Assembly: GCA_025504975.1 (NCBI GenBank)
Contig: JANUWI010000005.1
Location: 186,001-250,000 of the forward strand
Direction: 5' to 3'
DNA: 64,000 bases
From: Plenodomus lindquistii
Taxonomy: Eukaryota > Ascomycota > Dothideomycetes > Pleosporales > Leptosphaeriaceae
Position numbers and translations under genes: made by a program. The notes beneath the pieces were generated by a model. The model searched no databases. It was not told the DNA's origin and saw only the letters and a list, made by a program, of their open reading frames with translations. This document shows positions 1 to 11,306 of the stretch, piece after piece (the first letter of the stretch is position 1; each line of letters opens with the position of its first letter).

Positions 1-584
1 CAGAGTGGAGACGAGACAAGGTAGTGTGTGTGGTGTGTGTTGGCTATGGGTGTATTCTAGAGTCTGGAGTGGTAGTTCTAGAGGGCAGTGGGCGCGGACT
101 CCAAGCCGAAGACCATGTTCAAGTCAAACGACAGACACGAACAAGGCGCTTAGGCATCATCGACGGCACGCTGCCGTGGTCTGACAGGTCACGGACGGCA
201 CGAGGTGAATGCTAGTCTGATGTGTCTAGGCGGTTGAAGCCCTGAAGGTTGCAGCTGGCAGGCCATGAGCCGAGCCGAGCGATGACGCGCCCACCATGTG
301 CAGCCAGCCGTTGACCGCCCACCAAAAGCAGAGTAGCCGGCGCAGCCTCGTCGAGGAGTGAGCGCAGCGTGCAGACGCCCATGTTGCACAGTGAATGGGT
401 AGACTTTTGCTGTGAGACATGAGACGATGCGACTCTTGGGCTGCTATTGGCATACCTGTGTACATACTACAACGCCATTGCTCTCTGCCCTGCATTCCAC
501 GTTGGCGTTCCCCCCACCTCGAGACTGTGCTAGGAGCTAGGTAAGACGCGTCGCGTCTCCCGCTCGCGCCCGTGGTAGCGATAC
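1..584. other. 5' flank of the telomere protein gene, no gene seen
   Basis: Only short open frames without family resemblance are found here. The stretch ends directly at the ATG of the large TPP1/Est3-like gene and probably holds its promoter and 5' UTR. A GT-rich run (about 20-45) is simple sequence. Confidence 0.5.
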
Positions 585-3500
585 ATGGCCATTCGCCTCC
601 ATGGCTGGCTCCACGAAAAGTTCGAGGGCCAGCTATTGCTAGGCAACGACTGGCTGCGTGCAAAGAATATTGCAAAGGCTGCGCAAGTGAAGAGCGATTA
701 TCCTGGCGACTACACGGGCCTCTACCACGACAACGGCTCGTGTCTAGACATCATCCTCGCCTTTCCTCCCGGCTCTGCCCACTGCAACTTGCAGGTGGTG
801 CAGGCCAATCCCCTCACTCTCACTGACGGCAAGAGCAAAGTCACCGCCCGCCTCGACCCCGCGTGCCTACGATCTTTCTTGGACCGCTTCACTCACCATT
901 CGCACCTAGCCCCCCGGGCCGTGCTTGCGGTGCGCGACTACACAATCCGCTACACTTCCTACGGGCCGCCCCCAGACCGCCTGCAGCTCATCGTCCACAC
1001 GGCCAAGTGGATCGGCGTCAGCAACGCGACAGTGTCGGGCGCTGTACCGCTACACCAAGTCGACGAGGTCAGCACAGTGTTGCAGCTGCTGGACCACACA
1101 CGCGCACTGCAAGATCGCAAATGCCTGCAACCGCCTAAGCCAGGACCAAGTGTTGGAACACCAGTCGAGGAGCAAGCCTCGGACGAAGAGGGCGTCATGG
1201 CTCCCGCACTAGACGACAGCGCCCATTGGCCTCAAACCCAGCAGCCCTATTCACAGGAGGCAACCTTCGCAACGCAAATGGCCCCTGCCATCCGGTCTCG
1301 CACCAGTGGGGGCAAGTCGCCGGTGTCAAGGGTCGACCGAACAGAGCCTGCCATGGCTGAGACGATGCAGCCATCGGGCAACGGGAAAGCGCCAGTCAAT
1401 GACTACGCTCAACTGTTAGGTCTGCTGAAGCCCAAGAGTGCCTCCTCCCGGCCTAGCATAACCACCCCATCTCGTCCCTTGGAGACCCGAACACCACGGC
1501 AATCATCCTCTGCGCGCAAGTTTCAAACACCTAGAACAAATTCGCCCACACCAGTCCGCCGCAAGGACCGAGTCACGGATATTGACAGTCGCTCTCCAAC
1601 ACCTATTGAGTCTCCCAGAGCTCAACAGGTAATCGAAGACGCAGATGAGCAAGAGGACTCATCCAGAAACATGGAGTGCTCCTGGATGAAGGGTTTTGTG
1701 TTCAACAGCGAGTCCACGGTTCCAGACTCACGTCAAGCGAGCGTCCTAAGCAAGCCCTCAAGCTGGTACAAGACGCAACCCGGTGTCCTGCCTTTCCCAG
1801 AACGCAACATACCCATCGTGCTTTGGAAGCAAATATGCGCCATCGTAGACGAAAACGTCGCTGCGCAGGGGCACACCCAAAGCGACGACGAAGACCCCGT
1901 GGATCCTTCGCCTGAGTCTGATCCCGCGGATGCCGAAGTCGTTTCCTCTTTAGAGTCTGTCAACAAGGTACCTGACGACGATGAACCTAAGACTAGCCAG
2001 ATCTCATGGTCAGCGTCCTCCTCACCAGAGCCCCCACAGAGACCAAACAGCATTCAGCGCGGTCTGCCGCCAGACTCCAGTCTCGAAACAGGCGAAGTCC
2101 TGGAAAGCACAAAAATTGGTTCAGTCTTACCGGCGGTGATAGCTAGTCCCGCAAAAGAAAAAGAACCTAGTGCTCCGCCTTCATCCCCTCCAGGCATGGA
2201 CATTCGCGTAGATTCTGACGAGGAAATGGAAATGGAGATCTCGATTCCACACGCCTTGGGTGATGACACAACAGAAGGCGCCCACGCGGATCCTTCTTAC
2301 AAAGAGACCGCACTGTCTGAGTCAGCAGGAGTCAAGTCGATTATTCAAGTTCGCGAGACACCGTACGCTAAGAGTAGACACAATCACATCTCACCACGCG
2401 GCGAAGCCCAGTCTTCATCTCAGATGGCAAACATTTCGTCATCGACGTCGATTGTTCTGGGCACATGTGATCAGCCAAGCTTGCTTACTTCTACAAAAGA
2501 GAAGAGTGATGAGGCGGTTGTGTCAAAGGATGTCGCTGCTAAGCTAGCGATTGTTGATCTCAGCTCTAGCGACGAGCAAGTTCAGATAGATTCAGCTGAG
2601 CCGACGACAGCGAGGGACCCAATTAGCAAGGACGCCGTCATGCTGGATTCACCGCCCCACACAGAGGAACAGGTGAAAACAAGTAGCAAAGCCAATATTC
2701 CCGAGGATACTCTTCCACCTTCACACGCTGCCCATCGCATAGCGGATGACCAAGCCAAGGTGTCAAAGCATAGTGATCGACCTCAAGATGTCCGTCGCCT
2801 TTCGGCATCAGGATCTACGAAGCGTAAACTGGCGGAGTCGCCTACCAAGTCCAATAGGCGAAATTCCAAGCGACTGAAGATTGTTAAATTTGGGGACAGT
2901 GCACCACCCTCTTTTGACCCCACATTAGCGCTGCAGAAAGATCTAGCGGACTCGTTCCAACGGTTTCGAGAGGCTCGAAAACCATATGCAAGCTTTGAGA
3001 GCCGAGCAGGTGGCGCCACCAGGACTGGTGCGGAACAACCTTCCGAAGCTATGAACATTGACGCTTCAAATACGCCTGAAGTTGGTCATGGCACTCGTGG
3101 GATGTCTCCTCGTCACCAAAGCCTATACGACGAGCCGAGCTCACCGAAAACCTCGTTCAAAGCAGGCGTGTTGGGTCGTGCGTCTCCCCGATCATCACAC
3201 AATGGTACACAGTCTCAGGTACCGCCCACGGCTAATTTCTCGCGCGCAAGCGTGCAGATGACGAACGAGAAGGTCAATAAGCCTGCGTCTGAGGCCACTC
3301 AGCCATCCACGATCTTGGGCAAATTTCGAGCAGCGTATCCAGAGTACACCGGAAATGAGAAGCAATTCAAACGTATGTGTTCGCAAATGTACGAACTTGA
3401 CCAAGAGGATAAGATGGTACCCAAGTGGCAGTGGGACGATTTCATCATTCGCAACAAAATCGATTATGGGAAATACCTGATGGACTGTGCAGACGAAGGC

Positions 3501-4052
3501 GAGAATCCCGATCCATACCATCGCTTCTACAAAGATACCATTCGCGATACAATATACCAAAAGGGCGTCGTCGGCAGCCGTAAAGTCCTCTTACAAGCAC
3601 TCAAGGAGCTCGGCGCTGAGCCTCCTGCACCTCCAGTCGAGGAGCAGCCACACCCAAGCAAAACCCTAAGAAAATCGCTCCCAAGCGTTTTCAACCAGCC
3701 CACACATCCCACAACATCCACAGCAGAACCCCCCCGCCAAAAGCCACGACACTCCCTCCCCGTCACCTCTCAAAACCGCACCTTCCGCACCCTCGCCATC
3801 CCATCCTCCTCCCGCGCCCCCACGCTAGACCGCTCCTCTTCCAAACTCCCAGCACAAACAACAAAATCAAACGCCAACCTCCTCTCCCGCCTCAGCCTCG
3901 AACCCACCACCCGTGTCTCGCGCACACCCGAAAGCACCGGCGACCCCTTCCGCGACTTTTACTTTGCCGTCCAACGCACAAAGAGCGTGACGGGTAGCGA
4001 TGCGGTGAGTAGTAGTAGTAGTAAAAGTCCTGATTCGCGTCGCAAGAGCTAA
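585..4052 (+). CDS. TPP1/Est3-like telomere (shelterin) protein
   Basis: A single uninterrupted frame of 1155 residues starts at the ATG at 585. Residues 1 to about 165 form a compact globular region resembling the fungal TPP1/Est3 OB-fold domain (Tpz1/ACD/Est3 family), which links telomere DNA-binding proteins to telomerase. Residues about 170-900 are disordered, rich in Ser, Pro, Thr and acidic patches, with a basic KRK-type cluster near residues 746-766 that could be nuclear localisation. A second conserved block at about 910-1005 (starting FRAAYPEY, containing WQWDDFIIRNKIDYGKYL) is known to me from Pezizomycotina telomere-associated proteins; its role is unclear. The tail is again low complexity and ends in a Ser run. 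The family name rests on recall of the N-terminal pattern, so a profile search should confirm it; a nuclear role is inferred. Confidence 0.6.
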   Translation: MAIRLHGWLHEKFEGQLLLGNDWLRAKNIAKAAQVKSDYPGDYTGLYHDNGSCLDIILAFPPGSAHCNLQVVQANPLTLTDGKSKVTARLDPACLRSFLDRFTHHSHLAPRAVLAVRDYTIRYTSYGPPPDRLQLIVHTAKWIGVSNATVSGAVPLHQVDEVSTVLQLLDHTRALQDRKCLQPPKPGPSVGTPVEEQASDEEGVMAPALDDSAHWPQTQQPYSQEATFATQMAPAIRSRTSGGKSPVSRVDRTEPAMAETMQPSGNGKAPVNDYAQLLGLLKPKSASSRPSITTPSRPLETRTPRQSSSARKFQTPRTNSPTPVRRKDRVTDIDSRSPTPIESPRAQQVIEDADEQEDSSRNMECSWMKGFVFNSESTVPDSRQASVLSKPSSWYKTQPGVLPFPERNIPIVLWKQICAIVDENVAAQGHTQSDDEDPVDPSPESDPADAEVVSSLESVNKVPDDDEPKTSQISWSASSSPEPPQRPNSIQRGLPPDSSLETGEVLESTKIGSVLPAVIASPAKEKEPSAPPSSPPGMDIRVDSDEEMEMEISIPHALGDDTTEGAHADPSYKETALSESAGVKSIIQVRETPYAKSRHNHISPRGEAQSSSQMANISSSTSIVLGTCDQPSLLTSTKEKSDEAVVSKDVAAKLAIVDLSSSDEQVQIDSAEPTTARDPISKDAVMLDSPPHTEEQVKTSSKANIPEDTLPPSHAAHRIADDQAKVSKHSDRPQDVRRLSASGSTKRKLAESPTKSNRRNSKRLKIVKFGDSAPPSFDPTLALQKDLADSFQRFREARKPYASFESRAGGATRTGAEQPSEAMNIDASNTPEVGHGTRGMSPRHQSLYDEPSSPKTSFKAGVLGRASPRSSHNGTQSQVPPTANFSRASVQMTNEKVNKPASEATQPSTILGKFRAAYPEYTGNEKQFKRMCSQMYELDQEDKMVPKWQWDDFIIRNKIDYGKYLMDCADEGENPDPYHRFYKDTIRDTIYQKGVVGSRKVLLQALKELGAEPPAPPVEEQPHPSKTLRKSLPSVFNQPTHPTTSTAEPPRQKPRHSLPVTSQNRTFRTLAIPSSSRAPTLDRSSSKLPAQTTKSNANLLSRLSLEPTTRVSRTPESTGDPFRDFYFAVQRTKSVTGSDAVSSSSSKSPDSRRKS

Positions 4053-4846
4053 GGGAGGTTGTGTTAGGTTGATCGAGGGAAGCCGTGGCCGAGGAATTTA
4101 GAAGGGAGGATGACGGTAGAGGATGTGCCGAGGGGGAAGGTGGATGTTTTGGAGTGGGGGGATGTGCTGTAGTGTGAGTGGGTGGTGAGGGTTGTGCTTG
4201 GCTTGGCTTGTAGTGTTGGGTAAGGCATTTGGGAGAAGTTGTTGTTTCTTTGGAGTTGGCGCAGAGATACCCACACACATACACACACACACACACACAC
4301 ACAGACTTTATTTCATGCCAGATTGTAGAGGTTGACGCTCGTGGCCCAGGGAGTCTTGCCAAAGCGGGGATACGCACGTACTGTAGCTATGGATATACAT
4401 GTTTCTCATTCTTACAAGTATCCGAGCTTAAAAGGTATTTCACGTGGAAATACAAGAAGAGGATAAAGCTTCCTGGATGCTCAGGCTTACTTGAGGAGGT
4501 TGTCGAACAACTAGTCAATAGTCTACCATATCTAGATCATGTTAGTCAGGAGCTCCGGCGCTGTTAGCCCCCGTGCCCCCTAAATGGAAGTGAAGTGGCG
4601 CTCCCTCTTGATTTAGTGGCACACTTGAGCAGCCTCATCAATTTGAAATGGTTAGCCCAACACCATATCATATAGTGGCCGAGATGTCTACAGCTGAAGT
4701 GGCTGTCCTTTGGCATGTCGCTTGCAAGGGATGAAGCTACAATGGCTAATAACTTTACTACATAGATATGAGATTTCCCTCCCCTAACATTCATGTCGAA
4801 CGCTGCGTCCAACTCTTCCATCAATATCGATACAAATATCCTAGCG
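4053..4846. other. Intergenic region with one microsatellite
   Basis: No credible gene. It holds the 3' flank of the telomere gene and a CA repeat at 4272-4303. Open frames on the minus strand here are Ser/Thr/Pro-rich reflections of the CA/GT-rich sequence. Confidence 0.5.
4272..4303. repeat. (AC)n microsatellite
   Basis: About 16 near-perfect AC dinucleotides with one interruption (cat), in non-coding DNA. Likely length-polymorphic between strains. Confidence 0.9.
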
Positions 4847-5927
4847 ATGTTGACTTTTGTCGTTTGGAGCCTTGCAGCTCTCGCCATTCTCGTGGATGCG
4901 CATGCTGTGGTCCTCACTTCGGACTGACATGTCAGGGTTCGCGCTGGGGAAACTGTGAGTAGCGGAATTCCCCAATAAAAGTCTGCATCATCATCATGGC
5001 CAACTAAACTAACTCCAAACTCCACAAGGGTGCTCGCAATACGATTACTGTGGCTTAACAACTGATTGCTGGGGAACGGGTTGCCAAAACAAATAAGGCA
5101 CTTGTAATCCAAAACCAGCATCTTCCCCAGCGCAATCCTTCACCACATTACCGCGAACTTCTCCCGCACCACCATTCAAGCTCACGACAAACGCGTAATC
5201 TGGAAAAGATATCGGACAGACTTGTAAAGGATCGCAATGGGGTAGTTGTTCGTTATATTTCTTAATCTATTCTATTGTCCACTTACTTACTGTCTACATC
5301 CCTTAACATCTTGAACAGGTTGCTCTCAGTACGGGTACTGCGGGTCCAAAATCGTCTCGTAGTGCGAGTTCAAGCGTGCGAGCTCCATCTCGTAGTACGA
5401 GTTCAACCGTGCGAGTTCCGTCCAAAAGCTCGTCAACAGTCTTCGCATCGCCAACTTTTTCAAGCCGTGTGCAATCTGCTTCGGGCGTTTCGAGCTTGGC
5501 AGATCCCTCGGTTTCGGTCTCGTCTTCGGCAGCTAGGTCGTCGTCTTCGACTATTGGGAGCAGCTCTTTGTCCGTGGGGCTATCGTCCATGCTATCGAGC
5601 TCTTCTGTAGCTAGTAGCTTCGCCAGCTCCTCTGTTTTCAGCAGCTCCGCCATTGTCAGCAGCTCCTCTGTCGCCAGCATTTCAGAACTAAGCGCCAGCG
5701 CATCCAGTTCCGCAGTCACGAGCTCTTCTACCGTCGTAGCATCTCCTACACCATCCCCCACCCCTAGTCTCCCCGACCCAGCCGAGTGTATGGAATGCTG
5801 CGCAAATGGAAACAGAGGTCTCTATGTTACCTATCCCAATGTGCTTTTGTGCGTTGTAGGAGCTGCATACAACCTTGCAGTACTCATCCGTGGCAACGTA
5901 CCAACTACAATAACGTGTCGAGGTTAG
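4847..5927 (+). pseudogene. Decayed secreted chitin-binding (hevein-type) protein
   Basis: An ATG at 4847 opens a clear signal peptide (MLTFVVWSLAALAILVDAHA) that meets a stop six codons later. In another frame the next bases give TCQGSRWGN, then an intron-like gap (about 4955-5028) and CSQYDYCGLTTDCWGTGC, which together make one type-1 chitin-binding (hevein) unit. A second unit follows: TCKGSQWGS, a gap from about 5240 to 5319, then CCSQYGYCG. Between and after the units are in-frame TAA/TAG codons, and a further frame change leads into a Ser-rich linker of about 130 residues (5340-5780). In both units the gap falls at the same place, between the Asn/Ser-Cys and Cys-Ser codons, as expected for duplicated units. 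With the first unit spliced, one expected Cys becomes Trp. Hevein domains bind chitin in cell walls. The damage suggests a pseudogene; an unusual splice pattern is the alternative. Confidence 0.5.
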
Positions 5928-8091
5928 AGAGACTGTACTCCGTCTGGTCAGCCTTGATGCACGCTTGAATTGAGCTGGCAATAGTATAGGGGCATGTGGT
6001 ACGGTTCAAGACGCGAGTTGTAAGGTGTGGCGGATGGTTCGAAAAGTTAGCATAAGGCACTTCTAATTCTGAGATTGCACGCCTTCAAAGAGTAGCTACT
6101 GCACATAAGATTAAAGAAGAGCGTAAGACTAGTCGTAATTGACAACGAACGTCGACCAAATCTTTGTATACCCGAATGCAACCCCAATTCAAGATAGGGA
6201 TGCCTCATCCGGGCACCTCTTACGCTTAGACTTCTTTAGCAGAATGACTGTGCTCTTGTTTTAAGTCACCAATTATTTAGCCTTCCGACGAGAGTGTCAC
6301 TCGGCAACTGCGTGTTGGGGTCATGGCATACTAGATGGATGCGTTTAGAACGTTGAGCTCTCTTCTAAACTGGGCTGAGGTATCGTGGAAAAATGACATG
6401 TCTCTTGCTTGGTGGCAGGCCTATCGGATCTTTGCGTGCACGACTAGTTCGATTCTGTGTGAGTAAAGAGAGTGGCACCGATTAGCAAAGCATGTTCTGA
6501 GGAGAAGTTATGGTATGCTCTAATGTTAAGCATCGTAAAGCATTTGCTAGAGAGCGCGGAGGTTGCTAGTCGGTATCTATACTAGCTTTAGGATCATCGG
6601 CGTGATTACAAGAGTTCACAATCTAGGTAGAGATGGAAGACACTGGAAATTTGAGATGATGTAGTATAAATGGCTCAAAGTCATTCGTAGCCACTCCAAC
6701 ATCTGGCCCACATAAGCTGAACAGATACAGCATGTCGATCTGTCTCTTCTTCCAGGCAGCGGGCTGCTCAGCTCTGCGACCATGCTGCATGCCTATCGGC
6801 ATCAAGGACCTTTCAACCACCGACACGCATCGTGGCTTGCAGCGACTTGCAGCGAATTCAGGGTCTCCTCGCTCAATGATCAGCGCCGTGACGACACACC
6901 AGGGTCCTCCAAGCAAAAGCTGAAAAGTAGCTGAGACAGGCAAAGATGGGTTGCTAAAGAAAGAAATGAAAAGGAATCACCGGACTTTTGGCATCGGCTC
7001 TCCGCAACATCTTATAGCGTGCCGCGCACACCAATAAGGAAGGAAAACAGCCGGTGATGTTTTCCACAAGAGTCGAGCCGGCAGCTGGGAAGCGGCTGAT
7101 TACCTATCCATTGGACCCTGCCGCAACAACTTAGAATAGATTGGGCCTTGGCATCCGCACGACAGCCAGACCACCACACTGCAGTATTGATCTGCAATTG
7201 ACAGGAACATCACGACCGACCATTAACCCTGAAACTTGTGTAATCAGGATACTCGGAACGTCGGAACGTTTTACGAGAGGACAGGTTGCCAGCTTCAGTG
7301 CGAATGTTGTTGTAGAATGGCAACCGGCAGGCTGATGCTGGTAGCACGGCATCGTGTGTGCAAACATATCATCAGCAGGGCAAGCTTACTGCGAGGCAAC
7401 TTACTCGGTATAAGCAGAGGGTACCAATCAAGAACGGATAGCGAACCTCGCAACCCGGTATGGCTCGTCAGCGAGTCATACCATATCTTCTAGCGTCCAA
7501 CATATTCGATATCGCAACCTCATCGAGGATGTTGTGCATGGCTAAGCGCATCCTGCCATAGCGACCGACCTACAACGTTCCCAGCTTCTGCTTATCGCAC
7601 AGAAGTTGTCAGGATCCGGCGCGTATTGGGACCGAAAGCAGTCCTTCTCTTTCCTGACAAGGCACTGATATTCAAGACTCAGATGCAAGCTGAACAAGCC
7701 ATCAAGGCGGCCAACAAGCGAAGAGACCCAGTTCCAGGTTTAGTGTCCCGTCATTTTACAGGCTGAGGGTCCATCCTTCCGGCTCTGACACGCATCATCT
7801 TGTCGCGGCTGCGGCACGGAGTATCGGTATGCAAAACTCCTTGGGCAAGGAGGTGCTATCCATTGATGCTGAGCTGTGCTGATGGTGGTATCAATGTGTC
7901 GTGCCACTGTCCGAAATTGCGGATCTATATGTAGTGTGCGTTACTCCCATGTCCGTTCATAAAAAGGTGTTGAGCAGGTTCTTTTTCGTTGGGACACCTT
8001 ACCTGAGTAACCTATCCGTCTGCACTGCGAGATTGGGACTTCATTTTGATTATCTGACATACAGCTGTTGGGCTTGCTTGCGTGCGCCGTC
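5928..8091. other. Long gene-poor interval
   Basis: No open frame above about 100 codons has a recognisable domain, and I see no tRNA or repeat structure. The last few hundred bases before 8092 presumably hold the P450 promoter. Confidence 0.5.
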
Positions 8092-10190
8092 ATGACAGGT
8101 CCTTCATTGTTGTTTGCCGCCGTTTTCGTGGGTGCATATGCAATTTATAAGTACTGGGATATATCACGTCGTCATAGAGTACCAACCGGTCTCAAGCCTC
8201 TACCAGGCCCCAAAGGTATGGTACCCCAAGTCAATTCCTATTGGTTGGCACTCTCTCAAGGAGAATGTTGGTCCCTGATTATCCATCAAGCCTCCAGATA
8301 ACTATAACTAATATGAGTATCACCAGGTTACCCCATCATTGGTGCAATACCCGAGGTGCCTGAGAAGAATGCTTTCATCAAGTTTGCGGACTGGGGCAAA
8401 CAGTTTGGTCCCATCTACCAGGTCAACTTGGCTGGACACAATCATGTGTGGATCTCGTCGGATCAGATCTCCAAAGACCTTTTGGCGAAGAAGGCAGCCA
8501 TCTACTCTGACCGTCCATACATCCCAGCTCTAATCGACGACAACCGTACAAGCGCACAGTACCTTCCATTGTTGAGCAGAAACGGTAAGTTTTCCCTTGT
8601 TGAGGTACACGTCGAGTCTAACACAACTAGATGGCCACACACGCCAAAGGAAGTTTGCGAACATCATTATGCGCGAGTCAGAAAAGGTGTTATTTCACCG
8701 TTACCCTGAACTAGAGGCGAAGCGCATGTTAGTCGAACTCCTCGATGAGCCTGACCGATATAACCATGCTCTTGAGTCCTTCATCTCACGCGTCACTTGC
8801 CGCCTAGCATGGGGCCACGCTGAAGGCAGTGACGAACTGAAGCAACGTGCCCGTGAACTCCTCATTGGTGTCTCGCCGACAGGATCATTCGCCAACAAGC
8901 TGCCGTTCATCATGGCTCTTCCGGACTGGCTATCTCCGGCCAAAGCATGGGAAAGACGACGAGCAAAAACTGAGCGTACATGGTTCCAAATGATGCAAGA
9001 TCAAGTCGTCAAGGATATCCAAGAGGGCAAAGCTACTCCCTCATGGATGAAGATATTCCTCGATGGCCGCAGCAAATGGGGATTCAAGTCCAACTTGGAA
9101 GGCGCGTATGCTGTGGGTATGCATGGTATTGCTGGCGCTTTGACAATCGCGGCACCCATGCAGACTTTCTGCCTCGCCATGACATACTACCCACAGTTCC
9201 TGCCCATGTTGCACGAAGAGCTAGACCGCGTCTGTGGAGATCGACTTCCTCGCTCGGAAGATCGACCAAACCTTCCGTTCCTACGGGCCATCATTCGAGA
9301 GTGCATCCGCTGGCGACCACCAGTTCCTACTGGTATTCCTCATTATTTGACTGAGGACGACGAATACAATGGCTATCACATTCCCAAGGGCAGCACGATA
9401 CATCCACTGGAGTGGTGCGTAAAGATTCTACCAACGTTCCTTGCAAATAAAGGCTAACACAACATCTAGGGCCATTGCACGCGACTCAGACATGTTCCCC
9501 GACCCCGAAGCCTTCAACCCCGTCCGCTGGATCGACCCAGCATACCCAACCTACCAAGAACCCCTGACCCAATTCCCTACCATCATCAACTCCACACAAT
9601 TTGGCTATGGCCGCCGAACATGCCAGGGCCAGGCAGTCACAGACGAAGATCTCCTAATCGGTATCGGATCCATCGCCTGGCTCTTCAACATTGAGCGCAG
9701 ACAAGGCGATACATCCATTGTTGGCGCCACCTCAGCACCAAAACTCCCTGTCAAGATTGCCATGAATGAAAAAGCCAGCATCTCCAACGAGGAACTCAAC
9801 GCTGGTGTAAACACCAAACAACCTACCATGGAATACGCCATCCTGTCAAAATACGACTACCCGGGCTCCAGCCACGCAGGTTCTACTTTCAGCAAGCCCT
9901 CTCCCTCCTCTAAACTCAGCTCAGACTCCACAAAAAACCCACCGAATAAACCCCTAGAGTGGGGCCACCCTTCCCAAAAGCCCGCCGATCCAACGCTCGA
10001 CTACTCCATCCTGCTTATTGCAAAACCCATTCCGTTCAAATTCTCACTTATACCGCGAGATGCGCGGCGTGCGGATAAGGTGAGGGGATTGTTTGAAGAG
10101 GGTGTGCAGAGGGGGGAGTTTGAGGGTGAGAAGGAGTATTGGGGGGTGGATCAGGGGAGGGGGAAGCCGTTGGGGTGGAGTAGGGTGTGA
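8092..10190 (+). CDS. Cytochrome P450 monooxygenase, divergent
   Basis: Four exons (8092-8215, 8327-8584, 8631-9414, 9470-10190) encode 628 residues. Residues about 5-23 form an ER membrane anchor, followed by the proline hinge LPGPKGYPIIG. The K-helix ExxR motif is present (RECIRW), as is the heme-binding FGYGRRTCQG, with the thiolate Cys near residue 438. The I-helix reads GMHGIAGALTIAAPM, so the usual acidic residue before the conserved Thr is Leu. After the heme region an extra stretch of roughly 90-100 residues, rich in Ser, Pro and Lys, precedes a normal-looking C-terminal strand (KPIPFKFSLIPR). The substrate cannot be told from sequence. No polyketide or peptide synthase lies nearby; an MFS transporter lies 1.1 kb downstream on the same strand, but it is not an obvious cluster partner. 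Confidence 0.9.
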
Positions 10191-11306
10191 GGTGTGAGAT
10201 GTGAAATGGGTTGATTAGAGTATGGGTTGTGGTAGGTTGGTTCTGTGTCTGGAAAGTACTGCGGTGTGCTGCGCTGTGTGTGTGTGTGTGTGTGTGTCGT
10301 TGTGTGCTGTGGTGTGTGTGGATTGTGGCTTGCGGCTTGCGGCTTACTGTGCATACTGCCGGTGGGGAGCCGGGTGTGGTGAGCAGGACCCTGAGGGTTC
10401 CGTGGCTGATTTCAAGAGCATTCAGGATTTCAGGGGAGATGCGGGATGCAGTCGCTGACTGCAGATGGTGTCTATAGTCTTGGGTGTGGGTGTGATTTGC
10501 CTATTGTGGCTCATTGCGTTGCATGGGTTGGGCGTTGGTGTTGACATGTGAATCTGCACTCAATCACACCCTTTATTGTCGGAAACACCTTTCTCAAGGT
10601 TAATGGTTGATACATAGATTGGCAGTGCATTCTATAGGGTATTTGATCTTTCTTGCTTCGTTACAGCTCAACAGTGATGATTGCGAAGAGTAGTGGTTTC
10701 AAGGCGGACGCGTGTTCAGTTGCATGATATTCGTAACGCTTGCAAAGCATTTATCAAACACTCACGATGTTAAGAGACGATCTCGTGTATTGTAATGCAT
10801 GATCCCGAAGCCGAATTTTTAAGATGGTCTATAGTTGGAGGATTGATAGGCGCCAACACGACTAGATGTGAGTTCGGTGCCATGCGCTCACCAAATCATC
10901 ATGCCTGTTGCTATATTCTGTGTTCAATTCAGCAAGTCTTAATGTTCCTACTGTAGATACTGGTGTACTGCGCTGAGAGTTCTAATGGTTGTAGCGATGC
11001 GTCGAAGGTATCGTCCGTACATTGATCGGCGTGGAACCTCGAGGTAACAAATATCTGGAGGAAAGACGAAACCAACATGTACGTGACTTCAAATCATACA
11101 ATTTCTTATTTCAAAGGATTTGGTGACACAAGCTTCTGAAGCAGCCCAACAGCCCAACCGACGCGCATCGTGAACCCACGTGACTCCGCTGACATCATCT
11201 CCGTTCATCCACATCACGCAACATTCCAACCCCAAACACTCCGCATCACCACCCAATGTTCCCACGATAGCCCACGTCAGCTCTTCCGAGCCCCTCCTTG
11301 CAAACA
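10191..11306. other. Intergenic region
   Basis: No gene seen. It contains a TG microsatellite at 10275-10297 and the probable promoter of the MFS transporter. Confidence 0.5.
10275..10297. repeat. (TG)n microsatellite
   Basis: Perfect TG dinucleotides of about 23 bases in the 3' flank of the P450 gene, within a longer G/T-rich region. Confidence 0.85.

Noticed and set aside
5303..5761. Minus-strand Glu/Leu-rich frame
   Set aside because: Antisense of the Ser-rich linker of the hevein-type pseudogene; simple codon repetition explains it.
6420..6470. tRNA-like B-box (agttcgattc)
   Set aside because: The match is imperfect and no A-box or cloverleaf could be made around it.
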